Below are positions 33,687 to 43,138 of a stretch of DNA of 64,000 nucleotides, piece by piece. How positions within the stretch are numbered: position 1 is the stretch's first letter; each line of letters starts with the position of its first letter. Below the pieces are notes generated by a model. It was not told where the DNA came from, made no database searches, and was given only the letters and a program-made list of their open reading frames with translations. This DNA is from an uncultured Gilliamella sp. (lineage in GTDB: Bacteria; Pseudomonadota; Gammaproteobacteria; Enterobacterales; Orbaceae). The stretch is taken from positions 234,041 through 298,040 of the forward strand of contig CAMLPV010000001.1 in the NCBI GenBank assembly GCA_946482005.1, given 5' to 3'. A program made the position numbers and the translations under genes.

Positions 33687-34295
33687 CTAGATAAATGGTT
33701 TGCTAGGCCAGTCGATATTTGGCGCTTGTTGAGCGTCAATGCGATTTAGTAATGCGCGGTATTTTTTCCATTCAGCAAGTAATTTTATTTCTTGTTCGTT
33801 TGCGATTTGCGAATCAACCGCATCTTGTAAATAACTGATTTGTTCTGTTGCTTCGCTAAATAATTGTTTTTTCTGTGATGTTGCTACATCGATGTCATGT
33901 TGATGCTGTTTGTCAGTGTCTAACCCCCATTTTTCACCATCCCACGTGTCAAATTCGCTACTAGGCTGTAACGCGGTATAACCTTCTGGAATGTCACCAA
34001 CCTCTTGCACAGTCATTCTCGCGCCAGTTTCAGTTGAGTAGATCGTAGTGCCGCGCAAATCTTTAGGGTAAGTCCATTGTTGGCCATTATGGATGATGGC
34101 TTGATTGTCTTGCACGTTTTTCGGGGCTTCTAAGTAAGCATGAGCAGGTAAGCCAACGCCAACAGGCAAATATTGATAGGTAGCTTGTGAAAACTCACCT
34201 TTGGCGTCAACATTATAAATAATCGCCCAACCGGCAGAGATGGTTAGACCATTTTTATCTAATATGGCTGATGCTGGTTGTAATTGATATTTCAT
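33687..34295 (-). CDS. Tail fibre assembly protein (Mu gpU-like)
   Basis: The 202-residue product belongs to the phage tail fibre assembly chaperone family (Caudo_TAP). It shows the usual pattern: an N-terminal domain with GWAIIYNVDAKGEFS, a middle with IPEGYTALQP and WDGEKWGLD, and a helical C-terminus with LLAEWKKYRALLNRIDAQQAPNIDWPSKP, the hallmark ending. It folds the fibre encoded just upstream and may remain bound to its tip. Last gene of the late operon, 80 bases from the phage end. Confidence 0.92.
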   Translation of the reverse strand: MKYQLQPASAILDKNGLTISAGWAIIYNVDAKGEFSQATYQYLPVGVGLPAHAYLEAPKNVQDNQAIIHNGQQWTYPKDLRGTTIYSTETGARMTVQEVGDIPEGYTALQPSSEFDTWDGEKWGLDTDKQHQHDIDVATSQKKQLFSEATEQISYLQDAVDSQIANEQEIKLLAEWKKYRALLNRIDAQQAPNIDWPSKPFI

Positions 34296-34308
34296 TTTAG
34301 TTCTCCTT

Positions 34309-35403
34309 TTACTCTGCTTTAACTATATATATAAATGCGATATTTCGCGGGTGATTGTCATGCGAAACGGGTGTCACACGCGATGCATCAAATCTAACAA
34401 CCGGGTTTGATCCGCCACCTTTTACGCGGTACGAATTTGGCGTCGAGGGGTTTGATGAAACATGAAACGCACCGGATGTGACTACGGGGTAACTCATTTC
34501 AGAAAACATCGCCTCGCCGACAATATTTCGGATCGCATCATCCTGAAAACTTAAAATGCCTCGATTAGGGTCTAATCCTCGACCGTTATCTTTCCCTCGG
34601 ATAAATACCCCCCTTAAATCGGGTAATGTTCCAGATGGATAAGCGGCAGCTAGTTTAGGAAATTGATTAACATCAAATGGTGAACCATTGCATTCGAGCC
34701 AACCCGCGGGTAGATGTTCACTTGGCCACGGTTGCGGGATCCCAACAGGTAAAACGCGATCTTTAACAAACGGCTCTAATCTACCGATTCGAGCAACATC
34801 AACAAAACCATCGAACCAACCATCGCGATTGATAGACCAAGAAAAATCATTTTTCATATAACTATACATAGCGACCGCGCCGTCATTTCTGATTGAGATG
34901 TGAAATTGCCGGCCTGGTGAACGAACGCGAGACTCGGTTTTTTCACATAGAAACGTATCAGAAATAGCGTTTACTCTATTGTTAACATCTATCGAAAAAT
35001 CGTGAACTTGGCTAATTCTATAGTGAGCATTGTCCGTTTTTTCGTTGACGATTTTAACTGCCAACGCCGTTGCAGCGTCAGTTTCTGAATTGCTATCAGT
35101 AGCCGAGCTTAATTTAACTATCCCTCTAGTTATTAGTGAAGCATCATTGATCTTAATCTGATTTTTGTTGATAATACTTCTTATTGCAGCTGATAACTGG
35201 TTCAGTTCTGATTTTGACGGTGTTATACCGCCATCTTTTAATACATTTAAGAGCTCAGCCTGCACAATGTTAAACCAATCTGCTCCAGGATAACTTGGCG
35301 GAGTTTGTGTGTCGCCAACCGTAAACCATTTCGGCTGGCGTGATATTGTTTGTTTTTGCGGTGGCATCACATCAATGCCACTGCCGTTATCTAGATGAAA
35401 CAT
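34309..35403 (-). CDS. Tail fibre protein (Mu S/gp49 position)
   Basis: The 364-residue product begins with the baseplate-binding part (FHLDNGSGIDVMPPQKQTIS, then WFTVGDTQTPPSYPGADWF), continues with a tail-fibre repeat block (ASLITRGIVKLSSATDS) and ends in a collar-like domain: PSEHLPAGWLECNGSPFDVN, TLPDLRGVFIRGKDNGRGLD and DNHPRNIAFIYIVKAE. It determines host range. It is a single fixed fibre gene; no invertible alternative end or invertase is seen, unlike the G segment of Mu. Its first base abuts the upstream baseplate gene. Confidence 0.9.
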   Translation of the reverse strand: MFHLDNGSGIDVMPPQKQTISRQPKWFTVGDTQTPPSYPGADWFNIVQAELLNVLKDGGITPSKSELNQLSAAIRSIINKNQIKINDASLITRGIVKLSSATDSNSETDAATALAVKIVNEKTDNAHYRISQVHDFSIDVNNRVNAISDTFLCEKTESRVRSPGRQFHISIRNDGAVAMYSYMKNDFSWSINRDGWFDGFVDVARIGRLEPFVKDRVLPVGIPQPWPSEHLPAGWLECNGSPFDVNQFPKLAAAYPSGTLPDLRGVFIRGKDNGRGLDPNRGILSFQDDAIRNIVGEAMFSEMSYPVVTSGAFHVSSNPSTPNSYRVKGGGSNPVVRFDASRVTPVSHDNHPRNIAFIYIVKAE

Positions 35404-35985
35404 TTATACTTCCTCATAAATTAAATTGATATGCGCAGGCTTATATCGTTCTAATAAACATTGTAAATCACCGTAATCGTTGATTTTTAGATATGTTTTA
35501 ACATCATCTACCACAGTCATATAATGTGACGCATAATTAAAAACCTTAACGTATACAGTCCACCAGTTGTGCTTCGGATGCAATGGGTAGTTAATATTGC
35601 GCATACAGTGATGCGGGTATCTGTCTATAACTTTGATTGTATACCCTCTGCTAGCCGCAATTTCCTCTAAGAATTTTGAGCATAATGATGGCGTCATTTT
35701 TATTTTCGTAGACAGCGCTTGATGGCGCATTTCGATTGTGGCTGTTTCGTCTGTTGTGCAATCGGGTAATCCAACAAAAGATTCCCATTCTTTTAAAAGG
35801 AATATTGAATTGTTAGGAATAACTTCTTTTAGCAGTAGTTCTGCACTTGATTCAATACGTGAAAATTCATAACCAAACCCCAGCTGCAGCTTCGCGTTTT
35901 CACTATCTAATTCTTTATTCCATGCATAACCGGACGGTAGTAACTGTAGGCCTGCACTTTGATAATCTTCTGGTGTCATAGCCAT
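35404..35985 (-). CDS. Baseplate protein, Mu gp48-like (YmfQ/DUF2313)
   Basis: The 193-residue product has the family start TPEDYQSAGLQLLPSGYAWN and the later YTIKVIDRYPHHCMRNINYP and YLKINDYGDLQCLLERYKPAH segments typical of Mu gp48 homologues. It connects the baseplate wedge to the tail fibre. It overlaps gp47 by 10 bases and abuts the fibre gene, all on the minus strand. Confidence 0.88.
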   Translation of the reverse strand: MAMTPEDYQSAGLQLLPSGYAWNKELDSENAKLQLGFGYEFSRIESSAELLLKEVIPNNSIFLLKEWESFVGLPDCTTDETATIEMRHQALSTKIKMTPSLCSKFLEEIAASRGYTIKVIDRYPHHCMRNINYPLHPKHNWWTVYVKVFNYASHYMTVVDDVKTYLKINDYGDLQCLLERYKPAHINLIYEEV

Positions 35986-37034
35986 GTAACATTACCTAAC
36001 ACAATTAATTCATCGCTTAATGCTTCGATATCAGCATTCAGATTAATTTGATGGTCGATAACATCTTTTGCATTTGATACTGCAGCACGAATATGCGATA
36101 GATATATTTTTTCACCTAATTGTGATTTATGTAGCAATTCAACCAGCGAGTTATAAACATCCGCGCGAGCTTCGGGCGTGTCAGGAAACAATCTAATCTG
36201 CGGATTAATGGCTTTTAATACCGGCGCTTTAACAATTAATTCCGCAGCCGGAGGTTTACCTTCAAATTGATTTGTGGTAGGATTAATATGACCATTAATA
36301 TAATCACTAACACGATTAATATCATCGTTTGTCGGGACAATATCGGCTTGCTCATCAAGCACAAACACTACAGTAACATAATTGCAATAGAGCGGCGCAG
36401 GTATGCACCAAGCGCGTGTCACACCCGTGCATTCACGTGCCCATCTGATGTAATCCCATTTGTTACCCCCAGACGGCGGGTATTGAACGCGAAACAGTAA
36501 ACGAGCGCGTAACGAGCTAATAGTTTCGATATCAGCGCCGCCGGTCATGCCTGTCTCACTTAAAACCGCTTTGCTCTCAATGTTGGCAATGGGTGAAATC
36601 AATTCAAATTCGACGCCACCATTAACATTGCTTTCCGCACCCTTATTAACAGCAACGACCTCAACCGTAGCGATTCCTGAGCTCAACAACTTAGATTGAC
36701 TACATTCAATAACTAGCCCTGAGCTTGCTTGCCATTGAGTACCGACGGTGATAGCCGTGTCGCCTCGAACTGTTAACATTAATTGACCGCTAGACTTATT
36801 TGGCATTTTTCTTTGAACACCCCAGAATTGGCAAAATAATAATAAAATTTCGTCATCAGCCAGATGAGGTACAATTTGGCGTGATATCCAACCTAAAAAC
36901 TCATACAATCCATTTGTTTGCCCTGCGTGTGCCATTGCGATTGCATCAATTAATAATGAGCGAACACCGACAGCATTAAAATCATCCTTGGCGCGTTTAA
37001 TTAATTCTGTTAGTTTTGGTGGTGCATATGACAT
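35976..37034 (-). CDS. Baseplate J-like protein (Mu gp47)
   Basis: The 352-residue product matches the baseplate_J family: SYAPPKLTELIKRAKDDFNA start, FGWISRQIVPHLADDE-like helical part, and the conserved TGGADIETISSLRARLLFRVQYPPSGGNKWDYI near residues 165-200. Wedge component of the contractile tail baseplate. It lies 11 bases after gp46 and overlaps gp48. Confidence 0.92.
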   Translation of the reverse strand: MSYAPPKLTELIKRAKDDFNAVGVRSLLIDAIAMAHAGQTNGLYEFLGWISRQIVPHLADDEILLLFCQFWGVQRKMPNKSSGQLMLTVRGDTAITVGTQWQASSGLVIECSQSKLLSSGIATVEVVAVNKGAESNVNGGVEFELISPIANIESKAVLSETGMTGGADIETISSLRARLLFRVQYPPSGGNKWDYIRWARECTGVTRAWCIPAPLYCNYVTVVFVLDEQADIVPTNDDINRVSDYINGHINPTTNQFEGKPPAAELIVKAPVLKAINPQIRLFPDTPEARADVYNSLVELLHKSQLGEKIYLSHIRAAVSNAKDVIDHQINLNADIEALSDELIVLGNVTWL

Positions 37035-37045
37035 TTAAACCCCGT

Positions 37046-37462
37046 TTAAATATTGTTTAAAACTGCAGTGAATGAATATTCGGACACATCATCAGATTTA
37101 TATAAAATAGGTCGCACAGTTAACAGTAATATGCTATTTGCAGGATTAGTTGCTATTACTGTTACTGATTTAATTAAATGCTCTTTAATCATCCATTGTA
37201 ATGACTCCTCCGCATATTCGCGCGCCCGCTTTAACACTGATGACAATTGTTTTTCACGACTTAGCAACCATAGGCGCGAGCCAATTTTTTTATCACTAAA
37301 TGAATCACCCCACCAACCGCGTCTGTCAACCCCACCGCCCGGTAAAATATCATCTTCATTTGCACGGGCATCAGTAAACAACGATGTGATAATATTTGTT
37401 AATATCTCGTTACCGTTGTTATAATCGATATCTGCAGAGTTCGTAGTCCATGTCAATTGCAT
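37046..37462 (-). CDS. Baseplate wedge protein (Mu gp46-like, GP46 family)
   Basis: The 138-residue product carries the family blocks ILTNIITSLFTDARANEDD, RRGWWGDSF and GSRLWLLSREK, and a WMIKEHLIKSVTVIA segment. It is the T4 gp25-like wedge element, probably important for sheath nucleation. It abuts the spike gene (37463) without a gap. Confidence 0.9.
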   Translation of the reverse strand: MQLTWTTNSADIDYNNGNEILTNIITSLFTDARANEDDILPGGGVDRRGWWGDSFSDKKIGSRLWLLSREKQLSSVLKRAREYAEESLQWMIKEHLIKSVTVIATNPANSILLLTVRPILYKSDDVSEYSFTAVLNNI

Positions 37463-38029
37463 TTATTCCACCTGTGGTTTTGACGTTATTGAGCCGCATT
37501 TTTCGCAATAGTGAACATGATTCAAAAAACTAATGCCGCTGCTGACATGGTCAGCAGCAGTGCTTGTTCCTGACGCCGTACTATTACCACCAATAATATC
37601 AACGTTACCTGTGAATTGGGTTTGTTGAGTTTCAAACAAAATTTTTTCAGCTACTGTTGCGTGCAGGTTTTTACAAACTAACTCCATAAGCTGGGATTCG
37701 GTCAATAATAAATAGTGACCGTCTAAATGATAGAGTGCGCTGTCGCCGCTTTTCAGGTCTTTTAATCGTGATGATTTACTATCAACAACAACCGCCACAA
37801 GATGCTGCCTTTTCCCGCCGACTGATAAAACAATCGCTTCAGAACCGGCAGGTGGTACTGATGTATGACCGTAATTCTGAAATCGCTCGACATCGTCAGC
37901 CGTTTCACCATCCAGTAAGTTGATTTGCAGATTTTGCTGTCTGAGCGAGTCAGTAACAATATTGACGACTGCACGTGATACCAATAATTGCAGTTTTCGT
38001 TTGAGTTGTTTAAACATCCTTATCTCCAA
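37463..38029 (-). CDS. Central tail spike (Mu gp45-like) with a Cys pair at the tip
   Basis: The 188-residue product opens with a helical FKQLKRKLQLLVSRAVVN stretch and continues with the phage Mu gp45 domain (QNYGHTSVPPAGSEAIVLSV, then HLVAVVVDSKSSRLKDLKSGD). The C-terminus reads NHVHYCEKCGS: HVH matches the HxH motif that holds iron at the spike tip of Mu/P2-type spikes, and a CxxC follows directly. The start could also be the internal Met five codons later. It trimerises to puncture the outer membrane. Confidence 0.88.
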   Translation of the reverse strand: MEIRMFKQLKRKLQLLVSRAVVNIVTDSLRQQNLQINLLDGETADDVERFQNYGHTSVPPAGSEAIVLSVGGKRQHLVAVVVDSKSSRLKDLKSGDSALYHLDGHYLLLTESQLMELVCKNLHATVAEKILFETQQTQFTGNVDIIGGNSTASGTSTAADHVSSGISFLNHVHYCEKCGSITSKPQVE

Positions 38030-39099
38030 ATCATGCTGTCCCCATACTTTTGCTCAGATTCCGCTGGTGCAATGAACCCATCGCGCGGCATCAATAGTAA
38101 TTTTGTTGTTATACCGTCATCATTACCGATGCCAAACTCAGTCTCGACAATCAACAACTCTTCAGCCAGCAAGTCATACGGCTCAACAGTTAAAAAGACC
38201 TGATGATTTGGCAGCCACAAATTTATATCATCGTATAACCAACCTTGGACTATGACTGTGATTGGTTGATTATGTGCTACAGTTCTTCGGCGTTCCCAAT
38301 CGCCACGTACAGCTGCATTTTTTTTGTTAATATTGTCATCCGACATGATAATGGTGGGGCGGTAGCGTGTAATCGACTCATCAATTATATTTGCGTAAAC
38401 TGCAGTTGATTGCACAGCTGTTTGAGTCTCACCCCAAATCGCACCTCCTGCGGAGTCACCTAACACACGATACAAGCTGAATCTATCACGCCATGAACGT
38501 GTGATGCTTAAATTCTTGATATTGTCGCCGAGTGTCAATATAGCGATATTTTTTTCACCTGCGTCTGTAAACACAAGGTTGCCGTAAACATCACTGGTCA
38601 TCAAAATGCCGCGCTGGCGCGCCGCTCTCGCTAATATTTCAAATACCGTCTCACTTGGTTCTATTTGCATCCATCGAAACGGCTCACTAGCTTTACTGTC
38701 GTTCACGTCCCAGATAACATCAATACCGAATGGCTTACATAAATCTTCAGCAATTTTTTGAAGTGATGTGTTTCGCCATCGCCCTGACGGGTGAATTGCC
38801 GCACAATCGATTAAATCAGCAGTTTTATCTCGACCCGCAACTGTTATTGTGTGCTCTGTGTCACTAATATCAATAACAACATCATCAATATAACCTGTGA
38901 TGACTCTATTGCTATTAATCTCAACGTAACATTCAGCACCAACCATTATATCGCCGTCACCCACGTCTTTTTTTGATGTAAGTTGCAAATTAAAGGAGCC
39001 ACTCATATCTTCAATACTGCGAGTTATGCGCACATCAGTCCAACCACTATATATAAGCTGACCGACATATAATTCAACAATTGGTCTATCCATTATCAA
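38020..39099 (-). CDS. Baseplate hub protein (Mu gp44/P, late control D-like)
   Basis: The 359-residue product has the gp27-like hub fold signature: VELYVGQLIYSGWTDVRI start, SFNLQLTSK, TVAGRDKTADLIDCAAIHPSGRW and FEILARAARQRGILMTSD. It forms the trimeric hub that carries the spike. It overlaps the circularisation-type gene upstream by 14 bases and the spike gene downstream by 10. Confidence 0.9.
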   Translation of the reverse strand: MIMDRPIVELYVGQLIYSGWTDVRITRSIEDMSGSFNLQLTSKKDVGDGDIMVGAECYVEINSNRVITGYIDDVVIDISDTEHTITVAGRDKTADLIDCAAIHPSGRWRNTSLQKIAEDLCKPFGIDVIWDVNDSKASEPFRWMQIEPSETVFEILARAARQRGILMTSDVYGNLVFTDAGEKNIAILTLGDNIKNLSITRSWRDRFSLYRVLGDSAGGAIWGETQTAVQSTAVYANIIDESITRYRPTIIMSDDNINKKNAAVRGDWERRRTVAHNQPITVIVQGWLYDDINLWLPNHQVFLTVEPYDLLAEELLIVETEFGIGNDDGITTKLLLMPRDGFIAPAESEQKYGDSMIWR

Positions 39100-40438
39100 T
39101 CACCTCATAATTCCGGCCGCCCCTCACAAACGAGGGGTGTTTTAACCCATTTCTATGTGTAAATTGTCCGACTAAAACGGCATTGCCCGTTTCACGGTAA
39201 AGCATTGTTAGCGCAGGCTCTGTTTGCGATGCTGTAATAATTTTTCCTGTTGGCAATTTAGTTGATAGTTTTTCTAATTGAGTAATAAATGCATGTTTAA
39301 TATCTTTCAATGCTTGCGCTGTTTGATACCAGTACATATCACTGCTAGTGACAATCAATGCTTGCAACTTATCGCCGTGATTTTTAATTGCTTGTTTGCA
39401 ATCGTCATGTGTCATAATCGCTTCAGATTGATTTTTTTTAGCTGCTACTGTTGCATCTTGAATCATCGCTTTTGCAACTTCTGTAGCGATAATTACATCA
39501 ACCAGCATTTGTAATGCATTTGTTACGTCATTTTTTTGTTTTGTTTCAGTTGCATTTTTAATATTCAATTCAACAGATTCGAATATTTGCGCTACTCCTA
39601 CATTTAAATCACTTAACAGCGGAGCAGGCGAGATTGCTGTTTTTTGTTCTCTGCTTTGCTTTTGTGTTATTGGCGCATTAGCAGGTTTTTTTGATTTATT
39701 GCTTTTCTTTTGCTTGTTATCGTTGCGTAAATCACTTATACCGCCAAGTAAATCGTACAAGTCTTTAGCTGTTTTTTGCGGCGCTTTAAATAAGTTTTTT
39801 AAACTTGCTTTAAACGAAGTGGCCTTGCCCAACAGTGATGATAATCTCGAGCCACCAGAAATACCTCGAATCGCCCCCGTAATACCGTTCGCGATTGCTT
39901 CGCCGAATCCCAAACATTCTTCAATGAATGATATTGCATCACTAACAGTGTCGAAAATAGCTACAAAATCATTAACAATTTCTGCACCAAGAATGTCGGA
40001 CAAAACCCCCATAATTGATAGACCATCTTCGACAGCAGTCGGGGATTCTTCATCCGTGTCTGGCGTAAATGTTATTGTAAAATAGACAACACGTTGCTCA
40101 CTAGCGACAGTTCGTGAGCTCCACGTTTCAATATAAACTAATTGCGTTTTGTAATCGGGATGCTGTAATTCACCGGAATCTGGATTTTCTAATGCATCAA
40201 TTAATGCATCAGCTTGCTCTTTACAGTTATTGCCGATAACAACTGCATTGATTGTTGTTGATGCTGCACTACGCCCCATATTTTCAATTTTGCCGACATC
40301 GCGTAGCGGATATTCGTGCTTAATTAATCGATTGCCGCCACTGCGCTCTGCGTTATCGATAATATAAAATGACACGCCACGAAAAGAACCTTTTCCCGTA
40401 ACTTTGGCGCCAAAGCTTTTTAAAAAATCCAGCATCAA
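39086..40438 (-). CDS. Tail/DNA circularisation protein N (Mu gp43-like)
   Basis: The 450-residue product has the DNA_circ N-terminal domain (KVTGKGSFRGVSFYIIDNAERSGG, then IKHEYPLRDVGKIENMGR) and a long helical remainder. In Mu-like phages it is a tail/baseplate component; the DNA circularisation role in the family name comes from other phages and may not apply here. It overlaps the tape measure gene by four bases. Confidence 0.88.
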   Translation of the reverse strand: MMLDFLKSFGAKVTGKGSFRGVSFYIIDNAERSGGNRLIKHEYPLRDVGKIENMGRSAASTTINAVVIGNNCKEQADALIDALENPDSGELQHPDYKTQLVYIETWSSRTVASEQRVVYFTITFTPDTDEESPTAVEDGLSIMGVLSDILGAEIVNDFVAIFDTVSDAISFIEECLGFGEAIANGITGAIRGISGGSRLSSLLGKATSFKASLKNLFKAPQKTAKDLYDLLGGISDLRNDNKQKKSNKSKKPANAPITQKQSREQKTAISPAPLLSDLNVGVAQIFESVELNIKNATETKQKNDVTNALQMLVDVIIATEVAKAMIQDATVAAKKNQSEAIMTHDDCKQAIKNHGDKLQALIVTSSDMYWYQTAQALKDIKHAFITQLEKLSTKLPTGKIITASQTEPALTMLYRETGNAVLVGQFTHRNGLKHPSFVRGGRNYEVIDNG

Positions 40439-42300
40439 TACATACCTCCGCCGCGCGCATATGTTTTCCCGGTGTTGACGACTATATCTGTATCTGCTGC
40501 ACTTATTGATTTTGTTTTAACTGTTAAACCCTCTGGCGATTCAATTTTTAAAACTATTTCTGATTTTTCATTGAGTAATGGGGCATTCCCTTTTATTGTG
40601 TCCGGCTCTGGCTCTGGTTTAACTGGCATATAATACATTTGTCCTTCCATAGCCATTGCATTACCCATTTCGGTAAATGCATTGCTTAGTGATTTTCCTA
40701 GATTTTGCATTCCGTTATCAAACCCCATGCCGAAGTAACTCATCCATGTCTGAGCGTTACCTTCATCGTAAAATGAAGTGGGGTCATTTTTTTCCCGTTC
40801 CTGTGTCTCGTATACTTTTCTTAAAACATGGTCTTCTGGCAGCCCCTCAACCCGTTCTGCTGTGAGATTGATGTCGAGCAGCTCCATTGCTTGACTAGCA
40901 ATTGCCAATTGTTTTATTACGTTGCCCCTTCCTTTATTAAAGTTTTCATTTTGATTCTGGTTTTCATTCTGATTCTGATCCTGATTTTGATTCTGTTCGC
41001 CCCAATTAGTAACGTAAACCGGGATTGCCTGAGAATTAATGCCTGATGTATTTAAAATACCTGATTTACCGCCTTTTAAAATTTTTGCAAATTTTTTATA
41101 ACCCCTATATACATAGCGGGCAGCTATTGTTCCACCAATAATTTTTGCGCCAGTTTCTAGTTTTTTTGTGTATGCATCTAGTTGCTCGGGTGTTAACGAG
41201 TTTATTGCATCAGCTAAATCCTGAATTGGTTTTGCTAATTTTAATTGAGCCCAGCGTTCTCCTGCGTTGCTCAGTGAAGTCAGCGCACCGTTAAATGTAT
41301 TAATGTTTTTTGATGTTTTTTCTTCCAGTAAACCATCTTCGATTTTTACGCCACTTAGAAGCTTTTGTTGTTGCTCAGAATCAGAGAATGCTTGAGTTGT
41401 TTTTATTAAATTGTCTGAGAATACTGTTTTTAAATTATGATCTTTAAATTTTGCTCGATTGCCGATTTCTAATAATAATTGCGCAGGGTCTTTGTATTCT
41501 GTCTTATCTTTATCTTTAAAAACATCAATACCGTTTGATTTTAATATTTCCAGTTTTTGCGGGTCTTGGATTGCTTCCGCAAATGACTTAATCGACGATG
41601 ATGCATCAGTACTATTACCCAGATATGAATCACTTAATCGCTGAATTGCCAGCATTTGCATCAATTGCTCGGGTGATTGCCATTGTGTATCCTTTGTTAA
41701 CTCAATTATTCCAGCTAGTTGCTCTTTAATATTCCCTGTGCCGATTTTTGATGCTGATGCGACACCATTAAATAATTTATTAATATTGTCTGATGTAAAA
41801 CCCTTATTCATTAATTGCGCAACATGTGCACCGGCTTCGTCTGCACTTAGCCCGAGCCCTTTTATTGCTTTAGCAATATTATCAACATTACTGATACTGC
41901 CTGACGTATCGTTAGTACGCTCGAGCATTTTATCTAACGCAGTAATCACATCGTTGTACGGCATTTTGTATGCTGCACCCGTTGCATACACAGTGTTTAA
42001 AAACGCGTCAGATTGCTCTGCGGTGAGATTATAACGTGTACCCAACTCAGTTAACTGTTGTTGCCAATCACCAACCTTTTTAGCTGCTATCATTAGCCCG
42101 CCGCCAGTTGCAAATCCAACAAACTTATTATCGAATTTATCTAGCATTTTATTTGATGCAGATATTGCTGCTGACATTACGCGCATCGAGCGCGAACCTT
42201 TCTTGCCCATCCCCGATATTGCGGCGCCAAACGACTTTGCTTTTTGAGCAACATTGCCCGCGAGGTTGACGATGAAACTAGCCTTATTCTCTGCTGTCAT
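40435..42300 (-). CDS. Tail tape measure protein (Mu gp42-like)
   Basis: The 621-residue product begins AENKASFIVNLAGNVAQKAKSFGAAISGMGKKG, a known Mu-like tape measure start, followed by a TP901-type core (residues about 60-350) rich in helices. Residues around 430-455 form a low-complexity NQDQNQNENQ tract, probably a flexible linker. It sets contractile tail length. It begins 16 bases before the end of the frameshifted chaperone extension (42284). Confidence 0.88.
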   Translation of the reverse strand: MTAENKASFIVNLAGNVAQKAKSFGAAISGMGKKGSRSMRVMSAAISASNKMLDKFDNKFVGFATGGGLMIAAKKVGDWQQQLTELGTRYNLTAEQSDAFLNTVYATGAAYKMPYNDVITALDKMLERTNDTSGSISNVDNIAKAIKGLGLSADEAGAHVAQLMNKGFTSDNINKLFNGVASASKIGTGNIKEQLAGIIELTKDTQWQSPEQLMQMLAIQRLSDSYLGNSTDASSSIKSFAEAIQDPQKLEILKSNGIDVFKDKDKTEYKDPAQLLLEIGNRAKFKDHNLKTVFSDNLIKTTQAFSDSEQQQKLLSGVKIEDGLLEEKTSKNINTFNGALTSLSNAGERWAQLKLAKPIQDLADAINSLTPEQLDAYTKKLETGAKIIGGTIAARYVYRGYKKFAKILKGGKSGILNTSGINSQAIPVYVTNWGEQNQNQDQNQNENQNQNENFNKGRGNVIKQLAIASQAMELLDINLTAERVEGLPEDHVLRKVYETQEREKNDPTSFYDEGNAQTWMSYFGMGFDNGMQNLGKSLSNAFTEMGNAMAMEGQMYYMPVKPEPEPDTIKGNAPLLNEKSEIVLKIESPEGLTVKTKSISAADTDIVVNTGKTYARGGGMY

Positions 42301-42770
42301 TTTTAAATGTCCACGTTAAATACCTATAAAAACGGTCGAGTGGTAATTTTAAAATCCACTCTGGGCTTGCGTTAATCCGAGAGCTTAGCGAAAGCGCTGC
42401 TCGTTCGAGCTGACGAACGAGCATGAGCTTATCGCCCCTCGGCGCTATTTTCAGCCACCTCTTCGATTATCGGGTTATTAAGAGCCTCGTACGCTATTCT
42501 CAGTAGCTCGTAATCTGTCAATGACAGCGATTTCAGCTGTTTCATCGATAGCGGACCGTCTAGAGCCCCAATTTTTTTTATGCTCCGTCTGTATAGTTCG
42601 GCCGACATGACTGCGGAGCTGGCAATCAATTTATGTCCCTGATTAGTTAATTTCACTTGCTCAGATGCAATTTCACTATCGAGAACATCACCCGTTGTTA
42701 ACTTACGTAGCGTCAGTGATTTGATGTGTTCATCACCAACCATCAAACCATCTTTTAATGTAATTTCCAT
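42284..42770 (-). CDS. Frameshifted tail chaperone extension (Mu gp41' type)
   Basis: After the gp41-like frame (stop TAA at 42431-42429), the frame reached by a -2 (equivalently +1) shift at GAG GGG CGA continues as DKLMLVRQLERAALSLSSRI, SPEWILKLPLDRFYRYL and ends at 42284, inside the tape measure start. The W...LPLDRFYRYL pattern is that of gpE-type chaperone extensions. The -1 frame closes after 16 codons, so it is not the productive shift. Phage Mu itself is reported to use a -2 shift at a G-rich CGA site. An independent start at the ATG 42424 cannot be excluded. Confidence 0.65.
42429..42770 (-). CDS. Tail assembly chaperone (Mu gp41-like)
   Basis: The 113-residue product belongs to the gp41-type chaperones (KDGLMVGDEHIKSLTLRKLTTGDVLDSEIA, then LKSLSLTDYELLRIAYEAL near the end). 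It helps load tape measure protein and tail tube. It sits between tube and tape measure genes, the universal place for this pair, and ends in the G-rich slip region used to make the longer form. Confidence 0.85.
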   Translation of the reverse strand: MEITLKDGLMVGDEHIKSLTLRKLTTGDVLDSEIASEQVKLTNQGHKLIASSAVMSAELYRRSIKKIGALDGPLSMKQLKSLSLTDYELLRIAYEALNNPIIEEVAENSAEGR

Positions 42771-42781
42771 TTAATTTACCT

Positions 42782-43129
42782 TTAAATTTCTTTTGCTTCA
42801 GCTGAAGTAAACCCAGCGGATATGTTGCCTTCGCCATTAATGCTTGCATTACCGTTTGCCCATGCGTTTGGCATCAGCCACTGTTTCCCCACGTCAGGAA
42901 TAAATGTAATAGTTACGTCAGTCATATTATTTAAATCAGCAATTGACGTGTTTGCGCCATTCGGGATGGTTACATTAATCGTTGCCTCCGTTGGTGTTTG
43001 ATTAAACCCATAGACCCGCGCACCTTTAACTGGTTGACGAGTGAACCCTCCCGTGGTGAATGTTGCACCGCTTAGTGACTCAATTTCTTTGCCATTAACA
43101 CGAATGATTGCAGTTCCTTGGTATTGCAT
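42782..43129 (-). CDS. Tail tube protein (Mu gpM-like)
   Basis: The 115-residue product matches the Mu tail tube family: QYQGTAIIRVNGKEIESLSG start, TTGGFTRQPVKGARVYGFNQ and the WANGNASINGEGNISAGFTSAEAKEI end. It polymerises inside the sheath. It lies 9 bases downstream of the sheath gene and 11 bases upstream of the chaperone. Confidence 0.92.
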   Translation of the reverse strand: MQYQGTAIIRVNGKEIESLSGATFTTGGFTRQPVKGARVYGFNQTPTEATINVTIPNGANTSIADLNNMTDVTITFIPDVGKQWLMPNAWANGNASINGEGNISAGFTSAEAKEI

Positions 43130-43138
43130 TTTTAACTC

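Noticed and set aside
33687..35403. Mu-style invertible fibre segment
   Set aside because: Only one fibre and one assembly gene are present, with no second fibre end in opposite orientation and no invertase gene.
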